A stretch of 64,000 nucleotides of DNA from Lonepinella koalarum (lineage in GTDB: Bacteria; Pseudomonadota; Gammaproteobacteria; Enterobacterales; Pasteurellaceae), in NCBI RefSeq assembly GCF_042926695.1, contig NZ_CP170642.1:434001-498000 (forward strand). The letters are read 5' to 3'. This document shows, piece after piece, positions 26,945-36,544 of this stretch. Made by a program: the position numbers and the translations under genes. Numbering within the stretch: position 1 is the stretch's first letter; the number at the start of each line of letters is the position of its first letter. The notes under the pieces are model-generated. The model saw only the letters and a list, made by a program, of their open reading frames with translations, made no database searches and was not told where the DNA came from.

Positions 26945-28156
26945 ATGCCTAAAAATAATATTTTAGTTTTGAATAGCGGTAGTTCATCTCTTAAGTTTTC
27001 TATTATTAATTTAGACGAAAAAAAAGAGTATCTATCGGGTTTAGCTGAATGTTTGAATACTAATGAAAGCCGTATAAAATGGGCATTAGGGGGTGTAAAA
27101 TATACTGAAAATTTACCCAATGCAAATCATGAGACAACGATTAAGTTTTTTACATCACATATCCTAGCGAATGAAATGTCCCTTCTTTCTAGTATAAAAG
27201 CGATTGGACATCGTGTTGCACATGGTGGCGAAAAATATGTGGAAGAAGTATTAATTAATGATGAAGTTATAGATGAAATTAATAAAGTGAGTTGTTTCGC
27301 ACCATTGCATAATCCTGCCAACTTAGTGGGGATTAAAGCTGCAATGAAAAGTTTTCCTGATTTAAAAAATAAGAATGTAGCTGTTTTTGACACTTCTTTT
27401 CATACGACTTTACCTAAATCTGCCTATCTTTATGCATTACCCATAGAGCTTTATCAAAAATATGGCATTAGACGTTATGGTTTTCATGGCATCAGTCACT
27501 ACTATGTCATGCAACAAGCAAGTATTTGCTTAGGAAAAGATCCAGAACAACTTAATCTCATTACTTGTCATCTTGGTAACGGTTGCTCGGTTACAGCGAT
27601 AAAAAATGGATTATCAGTAGATACATCTATGGGATTCACGCCTAATGAAGGATTAATGATGGGAACGAGAACGGGAGATTTAGATGCTAATATTTTGTTA
27701 TATTTACAGGAAAATTTAGGGCTTTCACCTAATGAAGTGAGCCAAATGATTAATAAACAATCGGGTATTTTAGGTCTAACTCAGATTACCAATGATTTTC
27801 GTTACCTTGCAGAACATCAATCTGAAGAAGAAATTGGGGTAACACTTGATATTTTTGTTCATAAACTCGCCAAATATATTGGTGGTTATAGTACTTTATT
27901 AGATGGGAAACTTGATGCTATAGTATTTACAGGAGGTATAGGTGAAAATAGTGCTTTATTACGAGAAAAAGTATTAAACAAACTGTCTATATTGGGATTC
28001 GAAGTAGATGTAGAAGCCAACAATTCCATGGTAGGACAAAAAATGGGTGTCATTACTAGAGATGATGCTGAACGTAAGGCTTTAGTTATTCCTACCAATG
28101 AAGAGTTAGTTATTGCTCAAAAAACAGATCAATTGATTAATAGATATATTATTTAG
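26945..28156 (+). CDS. ackA: Acetate/propionate kinase
   Basis: The 403-residue protein shows the acetokinase motifs NSGSSSLKFS, RYGFHGISH, CHLGNGCSVTAI and DTSMGFTPNEGLMMGTRTGD. In this locus it would turn propionyl-phosphate from PduL into propionate and make one ATP, the role of PduW in the B12-dependent system. It lies last in the island, 1 base after the PduK-like gene, and just ahead of the rRNA promoter. A housekeeping ackA-pta pair is expected elsewhere in the genome, so this is probably an extra copy. Confidence 0.93.
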   Translation: MPKNNILVLNSGSSSLKFSIINLDEKKEYLSGLAECLNTNESRIKWALGGVKYTENLPNANHETTIKFFTSHILANEMSLLSSIKAIGHRVAHGGEKYVEEVLINDEVIDEINKVSCFAPLHNPANLVGIKAAMKSFPDLKNKNVAVFDTSFHTTLPKSAYLYALPIELYQKYGIRRYGFHGISHYYVMQQASICLGKDPEQLNLITCHLGNGCSVTAIKNGLSVDTSMGFTPNEGLMMGTRTGDLDANILLYLQENLGLSPNEVSQMINKQSGILGLTQITNDFRYLAEHQSEEEIGVTLDIFVHKLAKYIGGYSTLLDGKLDAIVFTGGIGENSALLREKVLNKLSILGFEVDVEANNSMVGQKMGVITRDDAERKALVIPTNEELVIAQKTDQLINRYII

Positions 28157-28229
28157 TAGTGTTGTTTAAGTGACTTGGTTGAGTTTTAATCAGAAAGCTC
28201 TGTTTTAGAAATTTTTTTACAAAAAACAC

Positions 28230-28257
28230 TTGCAAAGGATTGCCAGATCTCTATAAT
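28230..28257 (+). promoter_or_regulatory. rRNA operon promoter
   Basis: TTGCAA (28230-28235) and TATAAT (28252-28257) are separated by 16 bases. The A/T-rich stretch AATTTTTTTACAAAAAA just upstream fits an UP element. The spacer and downstream GCTCC discriminator are GC-rich, as is usual for growth-rate-controlled rRNA promoters. Transcription should start at about 28264. Confidence 0.75.
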
Positions 28258-28268
28258 ACGCTCCACAC

Positions 28269-28314
28269 AACGACGCACAGTTGTGAAAACATAAACTTTC
28301 TAACGTGCGTCGTT
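28269..28314 (+). terminator. Terminator-like hairpin in the rRNA leader
   Basis: AACGACGCAC (28269-28278) and GTGCGTCGTT (28305-28314) form a perfect 10-base stem with a 26-base loop, followed by TTATTTT. It begins only about 5 bases after the predicted start of the rRNA transcript. It may stop read-through from ackA, act as an attenuator, or be a leader processing structure. Confidence 0.5.
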
Positions 28315-28354
28315 TTATTTTCGCTTTAAAATAGTAATATGGAAAAGCAAAATC

Positions 28355-28367
28355 GTTCTTTAAAAAT
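28355..28367 (+). promoter_or_regulatory. boxA-like antitermination element in the leader
   Basis: GTTCTTTAAAAAT lies in a leader whose next bases (TTATCAGACAATCTGTGTGG) closely follow the E. coli rRNA leader. The same 13 bases occur again at 30379-30391 ahead of 23S. Such elements load the Nus antitermination complex. Confidence 0.65.
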
Positions 28368-28523
28368 TTATCAGACAATCTGTGTGGGCACTTGTTGATT
28401 GATTTCGGTTTAAAAAATTTTAAAAACTTGAAGTCTTAATAGGTGCTTAACTTAGAAATTCATTAACTTTCTTTTTAGAAAGTAAGATTTAGAAGCAAGC
28501 AGTTTATTGAGCGATTGAACTTG

Positions 28524-30062
<1,539 letters not shown>

Positions 30063-30069
30063 TATCAGT

Positions 30070-30096
30070 GGTCAGATAACAGGTGTCAGATGGCAG
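30070..30096 (+). repeat. Spacer repeat, forward copy after 16S
   Basis: Two units in tandem, GGTCAGATAACAG and GTGTCAGATGGCAG, start 8 bases after the 16S end. They belong to the repeat family found in all spacers of this operon and in both 23S intervening sequences. Confidence 0.75.
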
Positions 30097-30274
30097 TGAG
30101 CTGATTTGACTTTGTTATTGATACCCAAGAAACTTGAAGCGATAGCAAGTGTTCACACAGATTGTTTGGTAAAAATGAACGAAAAAAAAGACCGCGCTTT
30201 TATTTGCTTACTAGGTCGGGCAAGAAATGAATGAAAAAAAGAAGTGCGAAGACAAAAGATTATCTTTAACTGTT

Positions 30275-30350
30275 GTCCCCATCGTCTAGAGGCCTAGGAC
30301 ATCGCCCTTTCACGGCGGTAACCGGGGTTCGAATCCCCGTGGGGACGCCA
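30275..30350 (+). tRNA. tRNA-Glu (TTC anticodon)
   Basis: The 76-base sequence starts GTCCCCATCGTCTAGAGG, has the anticodon loop CTTTCAC with TTC, the T-loop GGTTCGAATCC and an encoded CCA end. The acceptor stem GTCCCC/GGGGAC pairs fully. It is the single spacer tRNA of this operon. Confidence 0.97.
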
Positions 30351-30378
30351 TCTAAAGATGATTTTTGATTATCTTAAT

Positions 30379-30391
30379 GTTCTTTAAAAAT
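30379..30391 (+). promoter_or_regulatory. boxA-like element before 23S
   Basis: GTTCTTTAAAAAT is identical over 13 bases to the element in the 16S leader. It lies in the spacer after tRNA-Glu, as in other gamma-proteobacterial operons. Confidence 0.65.
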
Positions 30392-30413
30392 TTGGAAACA
30401 AGCTGAAAACAGA

Positions 30414-30598
30414 GTTCAGATAACAGTGGTCAGGTAACAGTAATGTTACTGATAATTGTTAGATGACTCAACGTTTGAGTAAAAATCTTGACTGAACAAA
30501 AGCAGTCAAGTCTAGTTATTAGAATCAACCTAAAGTAAGCAGGTTAAAGATAGAAAAGGTATCAGACTGTCGTCTGAACCCTGTCATCTGAAACCTGT
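30414..30598 (+). repeat. Spacer repeat pair before 23S
   Basis: Forward units GTTCAGATAACAG and TGGTCAGGTAACAG lie at 30414-30440. Reverse units CTGTCGTCTGAACC and CTGTCATCTGAAACCTGT lie at 30567-30598. The two arms can pair and would enclose about 125 bases of the spacer ahead of 23S. Confidence 0.7.
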
Positions 30599-31163
30599 AC
30601 AAAGCACTTCAGGTTGTATGGTTAAGTGACTAAGCGTACACGGTGGATGCCTAGGCAATCAGAGGCGAAGAAGGACGTGCTAATCTGCGAAAAGCTTGGA
30701 TGAGTTGATAAGAAGCGTTTAATCCAAGATATCCGAATGGGGAAACCCAGTAGATGAAGAATCTACTATCGTTATTTGAATACATAGAATAACGAGGCAA
30801 ACCGGGAGAACTGAAACATCTAAGTACCCCGAGGAAAAGAAATCAACCGAGATTCCGTGAGTAGCGGCGAGCGAAAGTGGAAGAGCCAGTTAGTAATAGC
30901 AGTAAAATTAAGAGAATGAGCTGGTAAGCTCAACCGTAGAGGGGTGATAGTCCCGTATCTGAAAAATTTTATTGTGGTACTAAGCTAACAACAAGTAAGG
31001 GCGGGACACGTGATATCCTGTTTGAAGATGGGGGGACCATCCTCCAAGGCTAAATACTCCTGATTGACCGATAGTGAACCAGTACTGTGAAGGAAAGGCG
31101 AAAAGAACCCCAGCGAGGGGAGTGAAATAGAACCTGAAACCGTGTACGTACAAGCAGTGGGAG

Positions 31164-31316
31164 CTCCGTCACTTAATGATTTTCAATCATTAAGTGACTT
31201 CGCAGGAGTCAGATAACAGACGGCAGATGGCAGTAGGAATAGAACTGTAATCTGAAACCTGTCATCTGACACCTGAAACGGAGTCACTTAATGGCGAAAG
31301 CCATTAAGTGACGGAG
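31164..31316 (+). other. 23S intervening sequence in helix 25
   Basis: E. coli has a short loop between GTGGGAGC and GTGACTGCGTACC; here about 150 bases are inserted. The outer arms CTCCGTCACTTAATG (31164-31178) and CATTAAGTGACGGAG (31302-31316) pair perfectly. Inside are a 14-base hairpin (31168-31198), a forward and reverse copy of the spacer repeat (31204-31233 and 31245-31275), and a 13-base hairpin with a GAAA loop (31283-31312). The inner hairpins compete with the outer stem. Long stems of this kind are RNase III substrates. Confidence 0.88.
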
Positions 31317-31741
31317 TGACTGCGTACCTTTTGTATAATGGGTCAGCGACTTATATTTTGTAGCAAGGTTAACTTAAATCAGGTAGCCGAAGGGAAACCG
31401 AGTCTTAACTGGGCGAAGAGTTGCAAGGTATAGACCCGAAACCCGGTGATTCTAGCCATGGGCAGGTTGAAGGTTGGGTAACACTAACTGGAGGACCGAA
31501 CCGACTAATGTTGAAAAAATTAGCGGATGACTTGTGGCTGGGGGGTGAAAGGCCAATCAAACCGGGAGATAGCTGGTTCTCCCCGAAATCTATTTAGGTA
31601 GAGCCTTATGTGAATACCTTCGGGGGTAGAGCACTGTTTCGGCTAGGGGGTCCATCCCGGATTACCAACCCGATGCAAACTGCGAATACCGAAGAGTAAT
31701 ACATAGGAGACACACGGTGGGTGCTAACGTCCATCGTGAAG

Positions 31742-31774
<33 letters not shown>

Positions 31775-31821
31775 AAAGTCTATATTAAGTGGGAAACGAA
31801 GTGGGAAGGCTTAGACAGCTA

Positions 31822-31853
<32 letters not shown>

Positions 31854-31935
31854 GAAAGCGTAATAGCTCACTAGTCGAGTCGGCCTGCGCGGAAGATGTA
31901 ACGGGGCTAAAATATAGCACCGAAGCTGCGGCTTT

Positions 31936-32059
31936 CAGGGGTCAGATTACAGGAGTCAGATAACAGTAGAAATACTGCTGTGTTAGAAACTCAAAATATT
32001 ATTAGGTTTAGGTAAGTTGATAGTAAAACTGCCGTCTGAAACCTGTAATCTGACCCCTG
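31936..32059 (+). other. 23S intervening sequence in helix 45
   Basis: The insertion replaces the loop between GAAGCTGCGGC and GGGTAGGGGAGCGTT. The arms CAGGGGTCAGATTACAG (31936-31952) and CTGTAATCTGACCCCTG (32043-32059) form a perfect 17-base stem. Further units GAGTCAGATAACAG and CTGCCGTCTGAAAC extend the pairing. The centre is an AT-rich loop of about 65 bases. Helix 45 insertions are known in Haemophilus and are removed by RNase III. Confidence 0.88.
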
Positions 32060-32778
32060 ACAGGGTAGGGGAGCGTTGTGTAAGCGGAAGAAGGTGAGTC
32101 GAGAGGCTTGCTGGACGTATCACAAGTGCGAATGCTGACATAAGTAACGATAAAACGAGTGAAAAACTCGTTCGCCGGAAGACCAAGGGTTCCTGTCCAA
32201 CGTTAATCGGGGCAGGGTGAGTCGGCCCCTAAGGCGAGGCTGAAAAGCGTAGTCGATGGGAAACGGGTTAATATTCCCGTACTTGGTAAAGTTGCGATGT
32301 GGGGACGGAGTAGGTTAGGTTAGCGTACTGTTGGATATGTACGTTTAAGCGTGTAGGTGGGAAGTTTAGGTAAATCCGAACTTCCATTCAACACTAAGGC
32401 GTGATGACGATTTCCCAAGGGAAAGAAGTAATCGATACCACACTTCCAGGAAAAGCCACTAAGCGAAAGACTTTACTAAACCGTACTGAAAACCGACACA
32501 GGTGGTCAGGTAGAGAATACTCAGGCGCTTGAGAGAACTCGGGTGAAGGAACTAGGCAAAATAGCACCGTAACTTCGGGAGAAGGTGCGCCGGCGTAGAT
32601 TGTAGTCCCCCTGCGGACGAAGGTTGAACCGGTCGAAGATACCAGCTGGCTGCAACTGTTTATTAAAAACACAGCACTCTGCAAACACGAAAGTGGACGT
32701 ATAGGGTGTGATGCCTGCCCGGTGCTGGAAGGTTAATTGATGGTGTTATCGCAAGAGAAGCTCCTGATCGAAGCCCCA

Positions 32779-32860
<82 letters not shown>

Positions 32861-33122
32861 TGATGGCCAGGCTGTCTCCACCCGAGACTCAGTGAAATTG
32901 AAATCGCCGTGAAGATGCGGTGTACCCGCGGCTAGACGGAAAGACCCCGTGAACCTTTACTATAGCTTGACACTGAACCTTGAATTTTGATGTGTAGGAT
33001 AGGTGGGAGACTTAGAAGCAGGAACGCCAGTTCTTGTGGAGTCGTCCTTGAAATACCACCCTTTAACGTTTGATGTTCTAACGAAGATTGCGGAACGCGG
33101 TCTCGGACAGTGTCTGGTGGGT

Positions 33123-33165
<43 letters not shown>

Positions 33166-33232
33166 ACGAAGGTTTGCTAATGACGGTCGGACATCGTCAG
33201 GTTAGTGCAATGGTAAAAGCAAGCTTAACTGC

Positions 33233-33285
<53 letters not shown>

Positions 33286-33286
33286 T

Positions 33287-33342
<56 letters not shown>

Positions 33343-33371
33343 ACCGCCCAAGAGTTCATATCGACGGCGGT

Positions 33372-33414
<43 letters not shown>

Positions 33415-33415
33415 T

Positions 33416-33449
<34 letters not shown>

Positions 33450-33806
33450 TGGTACGCGAGCTGGGTTTAGAACGTCGTGAGACAGTTCGGTCCCTATCTC
33501 GCCGTGGGCGTAGGATGATTGAGTGGGGCTGCTCCTAGTACGAGAGGACCGGAGTGGACGCATCACTGGTGTACCAGTTGTTTCGCCAGAAGCATTGCTG
33601 GGTAGCTAAATGCGGAAGAGATAAGTGCTGAAAGCATCTAAGCACGAAACTTGCCATAAGATGAGTCATCCCACCTTTTAAAGGTGTAAGGGTTGTTTAA
33701 GACGAAGACGTAGATAGGCTGGGTGTGTAAGCGGTGCGAGCCGTTGAGCTAACCAGTACTAATTGCCCGAGCGGCTTAACCATACAACCTCAAGTGGTTT
33801 GGTGTT

Positions 33807-33837
33807 CAGGGGTCAGATAGCAGGAGTCAGATGACAG
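33807..33837 (+). repeat. Spacer repeat, forward copy after 23S
   Basis: CAGGGGTCAGATAGCAG followed by GAGTCAGATGACAG. It is nearly the same as the 5' arm of the helix 45 insertion (CAGGGGTCAGATTACAG). It can pair with the reverse copy before 5S. Confidence 0.75.
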
Positions 33838-33964
33838 TTGAACGAACTTGAGAGAAAGAATAACAAAGACGAAAAAGAAACTCAGAAAAAACAGCTTGTT
33901 TCAAATTTAAAGAATAAAAAAAATGGAAAGAATTAAGTAAGATACAGGAAAAAAAAGCACGGCA

Positions 33965-33995
33965 CTGCCGTCTGAAACCTGTCATCTGAACCCTG
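33965..33995 (+). repeat. Spacer repeat, reverse copy before 5S
   Basis: CTGCCGTCTGAAACC followed by TGTCATCTGAACCCTG, the inverse of the copy at 33807-33837. It ends 4 bases before 5S. The pair would form a stem enclosing about 127 bases of spacer. Confidence 0.75.
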
Positions 33996-33999
33996 ATTT

Positions 34000-34115
34000 C
34001 TGATGGTCATAATGCAGTAGCGCCACCTGATTCCATGCCGAACTCAGAAGTGAAATGCTGTGATGCCGATGGTAGTGTTGGGTTTCCCAATGTGAGAGTA
34101 GGTCACCATCAGGTT
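34000..34115 (+). rRNA. rrf: 5S ribosomal RNA
   Basis: The gene of about 116 bases has the conserved CCATGCCGAACTCAGAAGTG and GATGGTAGTGT segments. Terminal CTGATGGT and ACCATCAG pair to close helix I. It is the last gene of the operon and is followed by a strong terminator. The ends are set by the closing helix and may be off by 1 or 2 bases. Confidence 0.95.
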
Positions 34116-34129
34116 TTTAATTTAAAGCG

Positions 34130-34158
34130 AACCCCAGTTACGATTGTGACTGGGGTTT
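34130..34158 (+). terminator. rRNA operon terminator
   Basis: AACCCCAGT and ACTGGGGTT form a 9-base stem with a 10-base loop, followed by TTGTCTTTTT. It lies 15 bases after 5S and is a standard intrinsic terminator. Confidence 0.9.
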
Positions 34159-34214
34159 TGTCTTTTTATATTTCCTTCAACATCTTCAAAAAATAGGTTG
34201 CACGAACAAGATGA

Positions 34215-34304
34215 GTAGGGGCGTATTGCATACGCCCATGCTTGATATATTTTTCTCAAATCATGGAAGTATCACGTTCTAGGGCGTATGCAATACGCCC
34301 CTAC
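34215..34304. repeat. REP-like palindromic element
   Basis: The arms GTAGGGGCGTATTGCATACG (continuing CCC, 34215-34237) and its 23-base exact complement (34282-34304) enclose 44 bases. Each arm is itself nearly palindromic. It lies in the gap between the rRNA terminator and the glycosyltransferase gene and has no coding content. Confidence 0.75.
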
Positions 34305-34399
34305 AGAAGCCTAAAAAATAATCTATTTTCAAAGGAGTATACTCCTTTACCTATCCTGTAGTCACTTGATATACAAGCAAAAAATACTTGCATAGGATT

Positions 34400-35236
34400 A
34401 TGATTGTCTATATAATATACAATAATTCTTATTATATAGGTAAGCATAATTATGACAACCAGCAACCAGCAACCAGCAACCAGCAACCAGCAACCAGCAA
34501 CCAGCAACCAGCAACCAGCAACCAGCAACCAGCAACCAGCAACCAGCAACCAGCAACCAGCAACCAGCAACCAGCCATATTTGTCATTAGTCTAAAAAAT
34601 TCCAGTCGCAGAAATATTATTGCTCAACGTTTTAATTACTTTAATATCCCCTTTCAATTTATCGACGCCGTTTATGGTAACTCCTTGAGTGAAGAAGAAC
34701 TTTCGCTGGTTGATTATGAATTTTATCCTAAAAAATATAACGCCAACAAACCACTCACCCTAGGTGAAATTGGTTGTGCCATGAGCCATATTAAGGTTTA
34801 TCAGCATATGGTTAAAAAAAATATTGAACAAGCCATTATCTTTGAAGATGATATTATTATTCATCATGAATTTAACAAAATCATCACTGATGTATTAAAA
34901 AAAGTGCCTGATAGACGTGAAATTATTTTTCTTGATCATGGCAAGGCGAAATCCCATTTATTTAAACGTAATCTCCATGAAAATTATAAATTAGTGCGTT
35001 ATCGTAGCCCTTCAAAAAATTCTAAACGTTGTATTATTATGGCAGATGCCTATTTACTTACTCTCAACGGTGCAAAGAAATTATTAAATCTTGCCTATCC
35101 CATTAGAATGCCCGCGGATTATCTAACGGGGTTATTACAATTAAATAAACTTAATGCTTATGGTGTTGAGCCACCTTGTATTATGCGACAATCTTTACCC
35201 TCTGAAATCGATCAAATTGGAGATAGATATGATTAG
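34400..35236 (+). CDS. Family 25 glycosyltransferase, phase-variable
   Basis: After the repeat tract the protein is a family 25 (LPS galactosyltransferase-type) enzyme: FVISLKNSSRR, then LGEIGCAMSHIKVYQHM, FEDDIIIHHEF and MADAYLLTLNGAKKLL. It should add a sugar to lipooligosaccharide at the inner membrane. The 5' part contains 17 copies of AACCAGC (34457-34575), read as a 7-residue repeat. With 17 copies, the frame links to the ATG at 34400 (or a TTG at 34388). The ATG at 34452, just before the tract, is out of frame and would stop soon after the tract. One more copy or two fewer would bring 34452 into frame. The state (on, weak or off) is therefore uncertain. Confidence 0.85.
   Translation: MIVYIIYNNSYYIGKHNYDNQQPATSNQQPATSNQQPATSNQQPATSNQQPATSNQQPAIFVISLKNSSRRNIIAQRFNYFNIPFQFIDAVYGNSLSEEELSLVDYEFYPKKYNANKPLTLGEIGCAMSHIKVYQHMVKKNIEQAIIFEDDIIIHHEFNKIITDVLKKVPDRREIIFLDHGKAKSHLFKRNLHENYKLVRYRSPSKNSKRCIIMADAYLLTLNGAKKLLNLAYPIRMPADYLTGLLQLNKLNAYGVEPPCIMRQSLPSEIDQIGDRYD
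34457..34575 (+). repeat. 17 tandem copies of the heptamer AACCAGC
   Basis: The tract is 119 bases with no imperfect unit. Seven bases is not a multiple of three, so gain or loss of a unit shifts the downstream frame. All three frames are open through the tract itself. It is placed at the 5' end of a surface-sugar gene, the standard position of Haemophilus contingency repeats. Confidence 0.95.
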
Positions 35237-35247
35237 GATTAAATTTG

Positions 35248-35268
35248 GGCAGACGCATCGGGTCTGCC
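35248..35268 (+). terminator. Terminator after the glycosyltransferase gene
   Basis: GGCAGAC and GTCTGCC form a 7-base stem with a 7-base loop, followed by TCTTAAT. It lies 11 bases after the stop codon. The U-run is weak. Confidence 0.6.
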
Positions 35269-35351
35269 TCTTAATCTAAATTATACCCTTTTGCTATTTC
35301 CCCCAAACTGCGCTAAAATCAACCGCACTTTTCATCAATATATTAGAACCT

Positions 35352-36023
35352 ATGCTACTGTCCATTCTTTACATCATTGGGATCACTGCCGAAGCCATTA
35401 CGGGGGCGTTGGCAGCCGGGCGGGAGAAAATGGATATTTTTGGGGTGATTATTATTGCATCCATGACGGCTATTGGTGGTGGTTCAGTGCGGGATGTCTT
35501 ATTGGGGCATTATCCATTGGGTTGGGTGAAACATCCTGAATATTTTATTATTGTTGCCACGGCTGCGGTGTTGACGGTGTTTATTGCTCCCTTTATTAAT
35601 CATTTCATGCGATATTTCCGTACAATCTTTTTAGTGTTAGACGCTGTGGGATTAATTGTGTTTTCCATTATCGGAGCGCAAGTCGCTTTAGATATGGGGC
35701 ATGGTTATACTATTGCGATTATCGCAGCAATTATTACTGGTGCATTTGGCGGTGTTTTGCGTGATTTGCTGTGTAACCGTATCCCACTAGTATTCCAAAA
35801 AGAACTTTATGCTAGCGTTGCTTTATTGGCGATCTGTATTTATATCGGATTGCACGAGCTTGGTATTCAGCACGATCTTGTGGTGATAATAACCTTACTT
35901 AGTGGCTTTATTATCCGCTTGTTGGCGATTCGTTTTGAATGGGGACTACCTGTGTTTGATTATCAAGAACAGGAAATTGAGAAAAAAACGGACATTGATC
36001 ATTTGCCTAAAAAACGTCAATAA
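35352..36023 (+). CDS. TRIC-type channel family protein (YicG/YadS)
   Basis: This 223-residue membrane protein has seven hydrophobic segments in two similar halves. The first holds GREKMDIFGVIIIASMTAIG, GGSVRDVLLG; the second GAFGGVLRDLLCNRIPLVF. These GG(S/V)xRD motifs mark the UPF0126/TRIC family of small trimeric cation channels. Its physiological role in bacteria is not settled; potassium or amino acid-related transport has been suggested for relatives. A perfect uptake signal (35322-35330) lies just upstream. The gene is followed by rimI after 8 bases. Confidence 0.85.
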   Translation: MLLSILYIIGITAEAITGALAAGREKMDIFGVIIIASMTAIGGGSVRDVLLGHYPLGWVKHPEYFIIVATAAVLTVFIAPFINHFMRYFRTIFLVLDAVGLIVFSIIGAQVALDMGHGYTIAIIAAIITGAFGGVLRDLLCNRIPLVFQKELYASVALLAICIYIGLHELGIQHDLVVIITLLSGFIIRLLAIRFEWGLPVFDYQEQEIEKKTDIDHLPKKRQ

Positions 36024-36031
36024 GGAACGTT

Positions 36032-36484
36032 ATGGATATTCAAATTGAATTTATTGTACCGCAGGATTTTGATCGTCTATTTACAATTGAACAAGAGGCA
36101 CATCTTATACCTTGGTCATTAGGGACGTTAACAAATAATCAGGGCGAGCGTTATCATAATCTAAAGATTTTACTCAATCATCAAATTGTTGGCTTTGCCA
36201 TTAGCCAAATTGTGCTTGATGAAGCGACGTTGTTTAATATTGCTATTGATCCTAAATTTCAGGGAAAAAAACTCGGTTCTATCTTGCTTAATCATTTACT
36301 TCAACAGTTACAGCAAAAAGGCATAAAAACACTGTGGTTAGAAGTACGCGAAAGCAATCAAAAAGCCCAAAAATTATATGAACAATGTGGCTTTAATACC
36401 GTTTGTGTGCGTAAAAATTATTACCCTACTCTTGATGGAAAACGTGAAAATGCTATTGTAATGGCAGCTTATCTCGCTTTTTGA
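36032..36484 (+). CDS. rimI: Ribosomal protein S18 N-acetyltransferase
   Basis: The 150-residue GNAT-fold enzyme has the acetyl-CoA binding stretch IAIDPKFQGKKLGSILLNHL and the RimI-type end ESNQKAQKLYEQCGFNTVCV, then RKNYYP. It acetylates the N-terminus of ribosomal protein S18. The gene lies 8 bases after the channel gene. Identity is based on the RKNYYP motif and length, which suit RimI better than other GNAT proteins. Confidence 0.87.
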   Translation: MDIQIEFIVPQDFDRLFTIEQEAHLIPWSLGTLTNNQGERYHNLKILLNHQIVGFAISQIVLDEATLFNIAIDPKFQGKKLGSILLNHLLQQLQQKGIKTLWLEVRESNQKAQKLYEQCGFNTVCVRKNYYPTLDGKRENAIVMAAYLAF

Positions 36485-36544
36485 TTTGGCTTGATAAAGT
36501 CAGTATAATCACAGAATGAAAAATTAACTGATCTGAAACATAAT

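Noticed and set aside
34301..34570. Minus-strand frame with repeated VAGCWLL
   Set aside because: It is only the complement of the heptamer tract, without a family match or start signals.
34457..34575. CRISPR array or microsatellite without function
   Set aside because: The units are 7 bases without spacers, and the tract is joined in frame to a glycosyltransferase.
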